From Schistocephalus solidus (Eukaryota; Platyhelminthes; Cestoda; Diphyllobothriidea; Diphyllobothriidae): a stretch of DNA of 64,000 nt. Position 1 is the first letter of the stretch. The number at the start of each line of letters is the position of its first letter. Shown one piece after another: positions 21,899 through 32,640 of the stretch. Below the pieces are notes generated by a model, which saw nothing but the letters and a program-made list of their open reading frames with translations, was not told where the DNA came from and searched no databases. The DNA lies in NCBI GenBank assembly GCA_017591395.1, contig WEDG01001312.1, positions 248,001 to 312,000 of the forward strand, written 5' to 3'. A program made the translations under genes and the position numbers.

Positions 21899-24162
21899 AA
21901 ACACCTCTGCATTTCATAAGAGCGCATTTCTATCTTTCGTTTCCACGTGGTGCCTCCTACCTTACGTTAGTGCTTGCACATATTGAGGAACTCATGCAAG
22001 GTAAATATTTGCCTTCACTATCAGTCGAAGTTATTACATTTAGGGAACACTTCCACGCAGTTCACTGCTATGTTCGTCCTTGGGGGGATGGCGGGGGCGA
22101 GGGAGGGAGAGTCGGACGCCTTCAGCCATCTGCCTTCTTGATGGCCCTGCTGGTTGCTGTTGAAATTCGTGACTTGTGTGTTGTTAACCGCTCCTTTAAT
22201 ATTTCGTCTTTCAGTTCACCCGCGTTATTTTTACCCGACTGACATGGACACCGGCGGGGAAGACTATGGTGTTGTTCTAAACTTCTCCTGTGTCTGGTTG
22301 GTGTCGGGACATCATTCAAATGTCATAGTCAGGTTTCTTTTAAGGTTGGTGAATGCAGTATTCATATGCTGACTGTGTTTTTGTAACAACGCTGACTCCT
22401 TTTTTAAAAGGAAAGCCTAATATCTGCGTGTACTCTTTGACGTAACGTACATTTAAAATTTGAGTGCTTTTCCAAAGTGGCCAGTGGTCGATTTCAGAGT
22501 ATTGGCTGCTGATCAAACGAGTTCTCCTTTTAGAGGTATTTACTGTTCTAGGTATTCCTGTTTAGCGGAAATAGAGTAAGCTAATACTTTGCATGAAATA
22601 CTCGAAAATGTTCACTGTAGACTGAGGCACTCCAGTATGCTCGTCAGCCAACAATTGAACTGGCAAGCTTGTGGTCTAACGAGGTCATGACGTCTGTAGA
22701 TGGGACTTTTTTGATTCTATCTCCCAAAGATCCGACATTTGAGTCCATCCAACTACTCATGAAAGGTAAACCTTTGGTCAAACACACCCTAAAAGAAACT
22801 TGTTCACCCCCTTTTTGGCTTTTTCATCCCATCTAATCTAATAACAACGTCCCTATAATCAGATGTTGCGTGAATTTGTTGCTGATTTTGTCAAACAGTG
22901 ACCGAGAACCACCTGTGCATAGGGAATAGATCTGGTGGCACATTAGTTGCCAAAGTGTAAGTTCAGTTGAGCCGAGTGTTATTTTGTCTTCCCATGCACA
23001 CTGCGATCAAACACAGTGAACCAAAGCTTAAAAGCAGACCCCTGACCTGCATAATATTCTCCAAATTAATAATTTTCGGGTGGTATTCTGTCGTTTCGGG
23101 TCTTTTTCAATCTGTATATGAATGGTTGATTATTCCTACCGAATCCACCATCTGAAACATCCTGAACTTTATCTCTTCTGAAAATAATGAAAAAAGTGAA
23201 ACAACATTATCGTGAGAGCAGGTATAAATATTTTGGAAATTCAGTCTTCGAACGCAAAATACTAGCCAGGCACATGGTCTCATTTAAGGCTCACACGTTC
23301 ACTGCTGCATGTAGGTAGCCTCAGATGCTTAATACTTTCTTCAGTCTAATTTAGTCAAATAAGCCTTCACGCTAGTTTTTATTGAATCCTCCAATACACA
23401 CACGCGTACGTTTGTCGGACATTATTATCTCCCCCTCTCCCCTCCCCCTCACGGCCCAGCGATGACGCATGTCCTTCCCATTTGGCTCGTCGAATCGACT
23501 TGTGACAGGCGAATGTATCGCCAAGCCGTGCTTGCGCGGCCAGTGCTACCGGTGGCAATGACCATCTACGCCGGCATTGTCAGGTACTTCCACTTTTTAC
23601 CCCTTCCCAAAACACAAATCAACCTCCCTGCTTAACCGCTCACTTTCTTCAAGCACACACGTAGAGGGAGAGTTGCGGGCAGTTAACTCCCTATACGAGT
23701 TCTGGTGCATGTTGTCACGTGGTGAGCGTGCCTTCGTCGGTCCGTCTGCGCTAAGAGAGCTCCTGGCGGGGCCGCCTCACTTGAGTCCCAGTGGCCTCAC
23801 TACGGCCACCAGATTCAAGTCGACTGCTGCTTACCGTCGTTCGCACCCCATCCACCCTCTAATGCGCTGCCTTCCTGGCCGGTCTTCTATCTCCCCCCCC
23901 CCTACATTGCCCCCTCCTATCACTACGTCTTTTAGTTGTGTTCGCGGCTGTGCAATGGATATTGGCGCGGTGGTATACCAGTGACTCACTGTTCTAGAGA
24001 CAAGCAGAAAAGTCTGGGCAGGACGTGTGCCAACATCTGCGGACTTACGCGCTTTCTCCTCTCCCAGGTATCACAGATAACGCACGTGCCTCAATCCCGT
24101 CCCCCTTCCCCAGACAGCCCGACTACTCCAGGCGCCTCCAGCAGCAGTTCGGCATACCTTGA
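21899..24162 (+). CDS. Host gene of small exons, product not recognised
   Basis: Seven plus-strand exons join without breaking the frame: 21899-22000, 22215-22348 (or to 22300), 22621-22765, 22899-22956, 23654-23721, 23936-23980 and 24068-24162 (TGA). Entry/exit phases are 1/1, 1/0, 0/1, 1/2, 2/1, 1/1 and 1/stop. Most begin after pyrimidine-rich AG sites and end at GT sites such as AAG/GTAAAC and AAGT/GTAAGT. Residues look like ordinary cytosolic protein (AHIEELMQ, LASLWSNEVMTSVDG, CIGNRSGGTLVAK). I recognise no domain. The last exon could instead be 24068-24226 in phase 0 with donor GAGAAG/GTAGGG, giving a Ser/Pro-rich segment. The 5' end is not found. Confidence 0.5.
22621..22765 (+). CDS. 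Best supported exon of the 22-24 kb host gene
   Basis: The exon opens right after an in-frame TAG that forms the acceptor (TTCACTGTAG) and runs 48 codons to ATGAAAG/GTAAAC. It includes EALQYARQPTIELASLW and LILSPKDPTFESIQLLMK. The following exon (22899-22956), after GTCAAACAG, continues the frame and ends at AAAGT/GTAAGTTC. Confidence 0.55.
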
Positions 24163-25013
24163 AGATGTACTCCCCATTCTGCCTCCCCGTCATCGTCCAC
24201 TTACTTCTCTTCCCTCATTTGAGAAGGTAGGGGTATTGAGTGCGTCACCAAATCGACGTTTCGGATGGGGGAGGGGGGGAGGACAAGAACCACTACCGTG
24301 GACATAGGCGCTTGCATTCGGCCTGATTTCGTTTATACGAGTAGACACGCTCGCTTCTGTCGAGTGACCGGGGCTGTCATGTGTTTAGTGGTAGAGGGTT
24401 CTTTACGTCGGCGTATTGTCTCAGAGCGTCTGCCGCAGTGTGTTCATACACCTCACATCACCTCCACAACAATAACTTTAGACATCGTTCTTCAACGATC
24501 ACAGGTACATCGAGCAAAAAATGGTTTTTGTAATACATACATGTACGTTCCTTTCAGTGCTAAAGTGGGAAGTCGTTATATTAGTCTTAAAGGAAGTCTC
24601 TGACAATGTGGTTGAAATCTGGTTCATGCGACTACTAACTCGTGGGACGATGCTGAACGCTATCGCTTGGGACAATGGGAATATAACCTCTGGATATGCG
24701 AGATTGTGGACCAGTTTGAGGCTGGAAAGCCAGTACCTGGAGTGCCCGAACGGCCGGAAGAGATTCAGTCACCAAGTAAATCTGTTCTGTCATCTGCGTC
24801 AATTTCTTAACTTTCAGCCATGGCTATTAGTTCGTCCTGACAGCATCAGAACGCATTCCATTGCTTGCAATGAAGAACAAAACACTAGATTCCAGTCAGA
24901 CTGGTTCGAAACCCCCCCACTCCCTTCTTCAGTACACCTGTGGCTTCTCCGAGTCCAACCGACTGCGAATGAGCTTGATTGCAGTGATGGGCGTGATATG
25001 ACGTCATAGTCTC
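24163..25013 (+). other. Further candidate exons of the same or a neighbouring gene
   Basis: Open stretches with splice signals include about 24369-24504 (ending CACAG/GTACAT), a segment from 24560 after CGTTCCTTTCAG, and 24630-24770, where a second frame reads WDDAERYRLGQWEYNLW up to CCAA/GTAAAT. Another follows ACTTTCAG at about 24818. They cannot be chained without assuming a frame change near 24640, so no model is offered. Confidence 0.3.
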
Positions 25014-25290
25014 GACAGTTTGACCGTCGGTTTCGATTATGCCCACTGTATGCTCCAAAACATGGTGGGGCAGGGATGGTGAGTTGCGCGTGGATTAGTT
25101 TTAATTGATAGTAGACTTACAATGCAGCTACCGCACTCTCTCTCTCTCTCTCTTCCCTCACCCATCTGTGCTCAGTGTCAAAACAGAGTGCAAGTGGCTG
25201 GTGAGGCCAGAGGTGCCTTTGACCGTGCCGCCACGGTTGTCTCAGATCCCACGGAGTGTGGGTGCCATAAATAGCAAATGTGGATGATGC
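25014..25290 (-). repeat. Truncated 3' end of the zinc-finger element
   Basis: Begins GACAGTTTGACCGTCGGTTT, the same terminal base as the copies at 26075 and 34397, and matches their 3' UTR until about 25290, just after GTGCCATAAA. It is a 5'-truncated insertion of about 280 bp. It contains a local (CT)n run at 25138-25152. Confidence 0.75.
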
Positions 25291-25628
25291 GGCGTGAGCC
25301 TGCACCTACGCGTGGCACCATGTCCCCCTCCCCTAGGTTCGGCACTTGTTACGGGAGCTCAATTCGAATAACATCTGCCACACCCTGCTCTGGCCCCCGT
25401 GTTGGTCCAGTGAACCTACCACACGGCCCGATTAGAAGGCACACAGTGACAGTCGGATCTTTCAGAAGTTAGAGGTAAAATGGAGGGTACGTTGAGAAAC
25501 GCCCACTGTAGCCTGATCTTCCGTCCAAAGCACGACTGATTTGCTCGGTCGATTGGCATCCCAAAAATTTACGGCTTCATGATAGGATCAAGAGCGTCGG
25601 ATTAATCTCACTACATCGGTCTTTATTT

Positions 25629-25674
<46 letters not shown>

Positions 25675-26074
25675 CCTCTCTTCCCCTCTCCTCTCCCATG
25701 TACGAAAAACCTGTGCAAGTCAGGTCTCCTGTTTCTGAGATTGAGCGCAGTCTGGCGTCAACCTTCAACCACGTGCGTCACCTACGAACAGATTCCCCAT
25801 ACCATTTAGACCAACTTCAGTAAAAGGCGCATTTTGAACAAAGGTGAAGTGTGACACGCACAAACCATACTTCGTCCGTCGTAAGGATACTGAAAAGTCG
25901 CTTTACGTGTTTGATGTACGAGAGATTTCGACGTTTTGTTTGTGAACGACTGGGCCTGTGACTTAATGGGTTTAGGCTTGTGTGAATGTGTGCATAACTT
26001 GGGGTAGTGTGTCGACTTCGCTGTTGTTGTGCAAGAAAAAAAGAGGGGACTACAATTCTTCGGAATGTCCGGAT
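25291..26074. other. Spacer with a CT-rich microsatellite
   Basis: A (TC)n tract at 25634-25671 continues as irregular CT-rich sequence to about 25700. ORFs over it are low-complexity artefacts. No gene is supported. Confidence 0.6.
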
Positions 26075-26942
26075 GACAGTTCGACCGTCGATTTTCGACC
26101 AGGTCCGCCGTATGCTCCACACCAGGTGGTGCAGGGACGGTGACTTGCGCGTGAATTAGTTTTAAGTGATAGTAGCCTTGCGCTGCAGCTACCGCACTCT
26201 CTCCTCTTCCCCAACCTGTGCCCGGTGTCAAGACAGAGTCAAAAAAACCGGAGATGGGAGAGGGCGCAGGTGGCTGGCGCGGCCGAAGCCGCCCCTGGGT
26301 GTACCACCACACCTGACTCGGATCCCACGGAGTGGGAGTGCCATAAATGCCACATTAAGAAGGAGCCATTGCAGCCTGACTCTCAGTCCGCCAGTGAGCC
26401 ACTCTACACAAAACACACATTGGGCTGACCACTCGGTCCGATTTATCCCGTCAGTTAGCAACCTTCCAAGCCGCGGCTTTTAGCGCACCGTGATAGTTTC
26501 AAGCGCGTCAGATTGTTTATAGGGAGGAAAATGCGCTGAGCTGTTGACCTCACTCTCTCCCCCACCCCAACAATCAGACCACCATCCGAGCTAGTCAGCT
26601 GTCTGAGGTGGGAGTGGGCACATTGGTTGACGGGTCGGCGTACCCGTCTTCGCTCGCCACAGCCCGAACTGGCCCCCATAACGCACACACCAGGATTCAC
26701 TTACTCAGTGGATGTGGAGGAGCCATCGCCATTTGACTCCCAGTGCACTGGTCAGCCACTTGACACACACCGCACATACACTGGGCCGACGGCGCGGTCT
26801 GGTGTAAGCGTCAGATTAGCAGTCTTAGAAGCCACGGTTTCTAGGACGCCGTGATTTATCATGTACATTATGATGATTGTGAGGGTGTTGTGTATGTATT
26901 AGTGTAGATGGTGTGCGCTGATGTGGCTTAGCCTCTGGTGGT

Positions 26943-27620
26943 TTACCGCAGGTTGTCGTGGAGGCGCACGTGTCCTAATAGGCCCATGCGGTGTGTCAAT
27001 GTGCGAGGACAGTGAGGACAGTAAAGGCGACGATCTCTGCTGTGTGCTGGTGCTCCAGGCACTGGTTCACCCGTCTCTGTACGATGGATTCGCAAGTGAC
27101 CGACCAGGCCGTTGCGTGAGGTGAATGTGATGTCTCATTGAGGACAGTTTAGGAGAGAGTCCCCATCGCTGATTGTGGTGGTGGTGGTAGTGAATGCGAA
27201 GGCGGTGGTGGGGGTAACAGGCGAGGAGTAGAGGGATGTGGTCTCTGTGATGGTGGGAGTAATGGAATTGATGCCAGGAGTGAGTGTGAGGGAGTCTGAA
27301 GGAGGGTTGGCAGAATTTGACGTAGAAATTGGAATTGTCGGATTGTTGGTGTATTGCGTCCGAAGATGTCCAACCAGGCCGATTAGCGCGCGGAAGATAC
27401 GTTGACAGCGTGGGCATGTTGGCAGGGCTTGGGCATGGACGGTGTTGGTCCGGGGCGCTGGTGACTTTCGTGCCACTCTTTTAGCTTTGGCGGCGGTGAT
27501 CCGGTTGGTCTCATAGATTGCTGAACGAGTCTTCATGGATCTTCTCCATGCCGGTCTATCCTGGGCGAGGTCCTCCCAGGTCGACGGGTTGATGTGCAGT
27601 TGCCTCGGCGATTTCTTCAA
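26943..27620 (-). pseudogene. C-terminal C2H2 zinc-finger region of element copy 2
   Basis: The frame enters from the RT as WEDLAQDRPAWRRS and a Lys/Arg/Ala-rich stretch. Finger 1 reads CPRCQRIFRALIGLVGHLRTQ with Tyr for the final Cys. A long Thr/Pro/Ser spacer follows. Finger 2 has a stop in place of its second Cys (27137 region) and then FTSRNGLVGHLRIH. The linker TETGEPVPGAP leads to finger 3, YCPHCPRTLTHRMGLLGHVR, which keeps all four ligands. The frame ends HDNLR-stop at 26943. Compared with copy 1, one finger pair is absent. Confidence 0.87.
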
Positions 27621-29540
27621 AGTGTCCTTGTAGCGTCGTTTTTTACCTCCCTGTCGTCGTCCATTCTCCCCATCGCAGTTGCACTTGCCTCAGCATGGCG
27701 TGGATGCTGAGGATTCCGGTCCGCTCCAGGACTTCCGTGTCCGGGATCCTGTCTTGTAAGCTCAGCTTCAGTATTCTGCGGAGGCAGCTGAGATGGAAGT
27801 GATTCAGCTTCCTGGCTTGGTTCGAGTAGACGGTGCATGTCTTCGCTCCGTAAAGGAGTGTCATCAAGATGATGGCCTTGTACGTCTTCAGTTTGGTGTT
27901 CAGGTGAATACCGTGGCGATTCCACACGGAGTCCTGCAGCCGGCCGAAGGCCTGACTGGCTTTGGAGATCCGTTGGACAACCTCTTCATCGATTCTCGTG
28001 TTGCGTTACAGCGTGCTTCCCAGATAAGCAAAGATTTCCACATTTTTGAGTTGATCGCCATTGACATTGATTCGGGGAGCATTGTATTCCGCGCTCGGTG
28101 GCGGCTGGCGCGTAACAACTGATTGATCAAAAATTGGCAAAGCCTGCGGCGAAGAGGTCTGTGCTCCTCTGTATGGCCTCCTCCGTCACAGTAAGAGCGC
28201 AGTCGTCCGCGAAGAGCAAGTCATTGACTGTAGTCGTAGACACACGCGTTGGGCCTGCATACGCCGACTGTTGAGAAGGTGCCCGTCAGTTCTGTAGGCG
28301 ATGCGGATCCCAGGCTACTCATCATGGTAGGCGTCCATCAGAATAGCAGCAGAACATGAGACTGAATAGGGTGGGGGTCAATACGCAGCCCTGCTTCACT
28401 CCGTTGGTCACTGCGAATGCTTCGGATACCGTCTCGTTGTCAGGGACGCGCGCCGTCATCCCGTCATGAAGCTGACGCACCATGTGCGTGAACCGCTCAG
28501 GACAGCCTAATTTCTGCATGACTTTCCACAGTCTGTCGTGATTCCCCGTGTTAGATCAACTAAGGTAGTGCATAGGTGAGTTCGCATCTCCTGGCACTTC
28601 TCTTGTAGCTGGCGGGCGGCAAAGATCATATCGGTTGTTCCATGGTGTCGGAGGAACCCACATTGGTTTTCCGGTTGCAGGCTCTGCTCTAGGTGACCGT
28701 TCAGATGATTGAGAAGGATACGGGCGAAGATGATCCCGGTGATGTTGAGCAACGAGATGCCTCTGTGATTATCACAGAGTTGCCGGTTCCCCTTCCATTT
28801 GTAGAGATGGACGATGGTCGCCTCTTTGAAATCCTGAGAAACATCTCCGTGGTGCCACCTCTCCTGGAAGAGTGTTGTGCGTTCTGCCATCAGCCGGTAC
28901 CCACCGTGCTTGTAGACTTCCGGTGGGATTGCGTCGGATCCCGGTGTTTTACCACTGGAAATCTGCTCCATGGCCTGGATGGTTTCTGGTAGGGAAGGCA
29001 GCAGATCCAGGTCATTGTTCGTGTCCACTTGAGGGAGCCGGTCAATGGCAGCATCGGAGATGGCTGATGAGCAATTAAGGACACTTCTGAAGTGCTCGGC
29101 CCAGCGCTTCAGAATTTGCGATTTCTCTGTCAGCAGCGTTTTGCCGTCAGAGTTGAGCAGCGGTGCGGTCCCCTTGATTCACGGGCCGTAGATGGCCTTG
29201 ATGGCTTTGAAAAAGTTTTTCATTTCATTGCGGTCCGCATACCCTTGGATTTCCTCAGCCTTTCGGATCATCCAGGCATCCTGCATCTCCCGCAGCCGTT
29301 GCTGTACAAGGCGCCGGTATCTGAAGAAGGCTGCTTTGGTGGCGTCAGTCCGAAGGTCTATGTAGGCTTTGTGTAGTCCATTCTTCTCCGCGAGTAAGTT
29401 GCTGATGTCGGTGTCATTGTCGTCAAACCAGTCCTGGTGTTGACGGCGTGCGCGTCCGAGGACTTCGAGGGCGGTGGACTGGATGATATTTCGCAGTTGA
29501 CACCATCGTGTCTCCACGGTAGCATTATCATCTGGAGCAT
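27617..29540 (-). pseudogene. Reverse transcriptase of element copy 2
   Basis: Linker HQDWFDDNDTDISNLLAEK and RNEMKNFFKAIKAIYGP (29179-29517) is followed by a stop. RT motifs: SSGKTPGSDAIPPEVYKHGG, HRGISLLNITGIIFARILLN and TTLVDLTRG (28507-29028; a short deletion removes the usual KAFDTV part of motif A), TNGVKQGCVLTPTLFSLMF (about 28365-28420), and LLFADDCALT near 28190-28220, with the FADD box intact. The thumb, [13 protein letters not shown] and [20 protein letters not shown], lies at 27643-27800. It is better preserved than copy 1 but still interrupted. Confidence 0.88.
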
Positions 29541-29547
29541 GGAGTTC

Positions 29548-30436
29548 CTACAGTTTCTCGGTTATTTGGTTGCTGAAATCAAAACAGTGAGCTGACCAAT
29601 TTAACAAAAGAGTATTTAAATTACCTGGCGGTCGCTTACCTTGGGGCCTTCGTCGGGGCTGTAGTCGGAGCCTCATCTGGGAGATGACGAGGCGGTGATC
29701 TGTCCAACCATCGGCATCGCGGATCGCCTTGGTTACGAGCACATCCTGTCGATCTCGCCTCCGGACGAGAACATAGTCCAGCAGATGCCAGCGCCGCGAC
29801 CGAGGGTGCATCCACGTGGCCTTCTCCCGCGTCGGAAGGCGAAAGAAGTGTTGGTCGGCAGGAGACGGTGTTCCGCACACGTGCGCAGAAGAAGGAGGCT
29901 GTTATCATTACAGCTACCGAGACCGTGGGGACCCAGCACTCCCTGCCAGGCAGCGTGGTCCGAGCTTTGAAGTCACCAAGGACAATTAACTTGTCCACCT
30001 TCGACGCAGTCGCCAGCAGGGCGTGCAGGTCCTCGTAGAATTTGTCCTTCGCCGCATCAGAGCTCGTCATTGGGGGAGCGTAGGCGCTGATGATGGTGGC
30101 AAACTGGTCTCCCCAAAGAGGCAGACAGAGGCCATCAGGCGATCATTGATACCCTGCGGCAGACAGGGCAGACGTCCCACGATGTCGTTCCGGATGGCAA
30201 AGGCAACACCAGCGTCGCGTTGCCTTTGGCCGGCCGCTCCAGAAGAAGGTGTAGCCGGCACCCACCTCCTCCAGCTGACCCTGCTCAGAGAATCGGGTCT
30301 CGCTGAGAGCATAAATGTCCACCTTGTAGCGCGTCAGTTCCTGAGCGACTGGCGCCGTCCTCCGTTCCGGCCGGTTGCTCCTAGGATTGTCTAAAAGGGA
30401 ACGAACATTCCAGGCTGCTAGTGTGAGTGTTCTCAC
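29548..30436 (-). pseudogene. APE-type endonuclease of element copy 2
   Basis: Motifs: [38 protein letters not shown] (then a frame change near 30230), [61 protein letters not shown] and [11 protein letters not shown]. The catalytic Glu and the GDF Asp remain. Asn of GDFN is Lys and a deletion follows. The frame is spread over three overlapping readings (29548-29880, 29636-30070, 30143-30436). Confidence 0.87.
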
Positions 30437-31075
30437 CCATCATCCTGGAGGGTACGGTGAGGGGGATTGGGACGGGGGTATTGTTGTTTGTTTGAGTATT
30501 ACGCCTGCGTATTTTGCGATCTGCGAGCCGTGGCCGACTGCAGAAGACGCGATAACCAGCATTTGTTTAGGGCAACTATTCTAGCCCCTTCCTCCGCGAG
30601 GAGGCCAGCAGGGCTGTCCCTAAATATGGCTGCTCAGACATCCCAGAGGGCTGCCGAACTCCACTATGGGTCACGGTTTTGTTTTAGTGGGAGAACGACC
30701 CGAGTTAGCCTGGGCCGCCTATGGGGTTGCTGTCGCCCCCACCGTATGACTTTTTGAGAGGGGGAGGTGGGAAGTTTGGGAGTCAGACATACCGGGTGTG
30801 GAGGCACACACAACACCGGAGACCCTCACCTGGTTTAGCCCGCCGGTTGTGACGGTTGCCCGGGGTGTGGCCGCTGGGAAGAACCCAACTTCGAGGAGCC
30901 ACAGGGGAGAGTTGGGTAAGAGTTAGAGGCAGCCACAGGAGCATTCACCACCTGTACGAGACAAATGGAGCGACCAAATGCTATCTGTGTGGTGCTACCC
31001 CTAACTATTACCCCTACACGCCAATGTCCGATTACCTAACCATGGACGTACATGCGTGTGGTGCGCGTTGACCAG

Positions 31076-32640
31076 AGATTGACGCCTTATCGATGCCTGG
31101 TACCTGGAAAAGGGTAGCGGGCGTTAGGCGAAGCACCAACCGCATCTCCCCAACAGGGTGTGTCCGACAGTTTATATTTGGAATGTGAACATGACTGAAT
31201 CTTTTGATCGCCATTTTTTCCTTTACTGAGGGGAGCAACACCTTTAGTTACTCATTGCACTATGTGCCCAAAGTGATGAAATACTGAATGCAAGTGAAAC
31301 AGTTACTTAACCTAGCTTGTGAAAAATGGTTAACAGGGAACGCTATATAAAACTCGGTACTTCAGTGGTGTGTTTCTTCCACTACATTTCTGTCGTTTTT
31401 ATTGGGTAAGGTGCATTAAAACATCACTTTTATCTTAATTTTATAAGAAACCGCATCTCATGTACATTTAAGTTCGGAAGGAAAGAGGAATTTTTGTCTT
31501 CAAGGGGATTTGTAACTTATTGTGATGTAAGCTGTGTCTTTAGATTTTCAAATGACGGGTTATTTATTGCGTCACATGGAAATACGGGTAATACGACACG
31601 TCCCTAAAAGAAGTTCCAAAAGAAGTTCCAATATTTGTGGGCAGCATTCATGAAATGGAGGAGATGAGGCTACACGACTATAAATCCTCTTTAATTCGAA
31701 AACGTTTTTTAAAAATGATCATAATTCTTTCCTAAAAGCGCAGGATTCCAAAAAGTAAGTTCTTCCCCCAGCAGTGAAAAGGAGTGCGTTTTATGCTTTC
31801 TACAAGGATGAACAAGGAAGTGGAAGTCAAGGAAGATAATGCAGGTCATGGTAAAATTGAGTTTCCGTCTGTTCACTTCACGAGAGTAGACGGAGTGACT
31901 CCCACTTAAAAGCCTACCTGCAACTGTGTATAAGATGACTTCGAGTATGTTCTCTGGTGATTAGTCCTGCAACCGCACCTAAGTAACACTTTCCAAGTCA
32001 AAATGTTCAGTACCGGATTCGTGAATTTCGATGCAAACTACATTTAATTAATAAGCAAGTATCTTCTGTTCTTCTCCGGCAGTAGCTCCGGAGGTATGTA
32101 TATAAGAGAATCTGTTAGCCAACAGATATGCGCAGCTCCCCATCTAACCTATTTTCTTACATAGTACCTTTTTACCTTTTACCAACCCTTCCATGGCATC
32201 TCTCAGCTTATAAAACGTGAAACTTAAGTTAGGAAATCGAATGGATTCCAAGCCTGTCAGGTTCACCGGCGCAACCCGTGATCTATGAAATTGTTTAATA
32301 AATGTGCTCTTTATTTATCATAAGCTGATCCTTGTACGCTTCCAAACACAAGAGCCACCCATAAAGTCGACCTGTCAATACATGGAGTTGCTAGGGGTTG
32401 GTCTGCCTATATCTAAGATGGACGTGTGCGTAGTTTTTCTGGTAACGATTTGGACCTCGAGGTATACCGGCTTCGGTGACTAACGAGGTTTGACTGCTAA
32501 TTGAATTCAGTTTCACGGCAAATAAACTATGGACTTTCCCAGTTATAAAGTTCTGCTTAGTTGAGATTCTAGTGCAGCTCCATCAATGCAAGGTACTCAT
32601 CCGAGTAGCCTGCATAGTTTTGCCTTTTGCTTTTTGTCAG
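31076..32640. other. No supported feature
   Basis: AT-rich sequence without domain, splice pair or repeat that I can place. Confidence 0.4.

Larger units (their letters stand above)
26075..31075 (-). mobile_element. Zinc-finger non-LTR retrotransposon, copy 2
   Basis: Near full-length minus-strand copy with the same order as copy 1: 5' UTR (30437 to at least 30830, possibly 31075), endonuclease (29548-30436), RT (27617-29540), zinc fingers (26943-27620) and 3' UTR (26075-26942). Sequence stays close to copy 1, but only three zinc-finger positions are present. The right limit is uncertain, because only the part up to about 30830 can be compared with copy 1. The 3' end follows directly on GACAGTTCGACC with no A-rich tail. 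Confidence 0.88.

Noticed and set aside
25577..25768. Arg/Glu-rich minus-strand ORF
   Set aside because: Translation of the CT/GA microsatellite.
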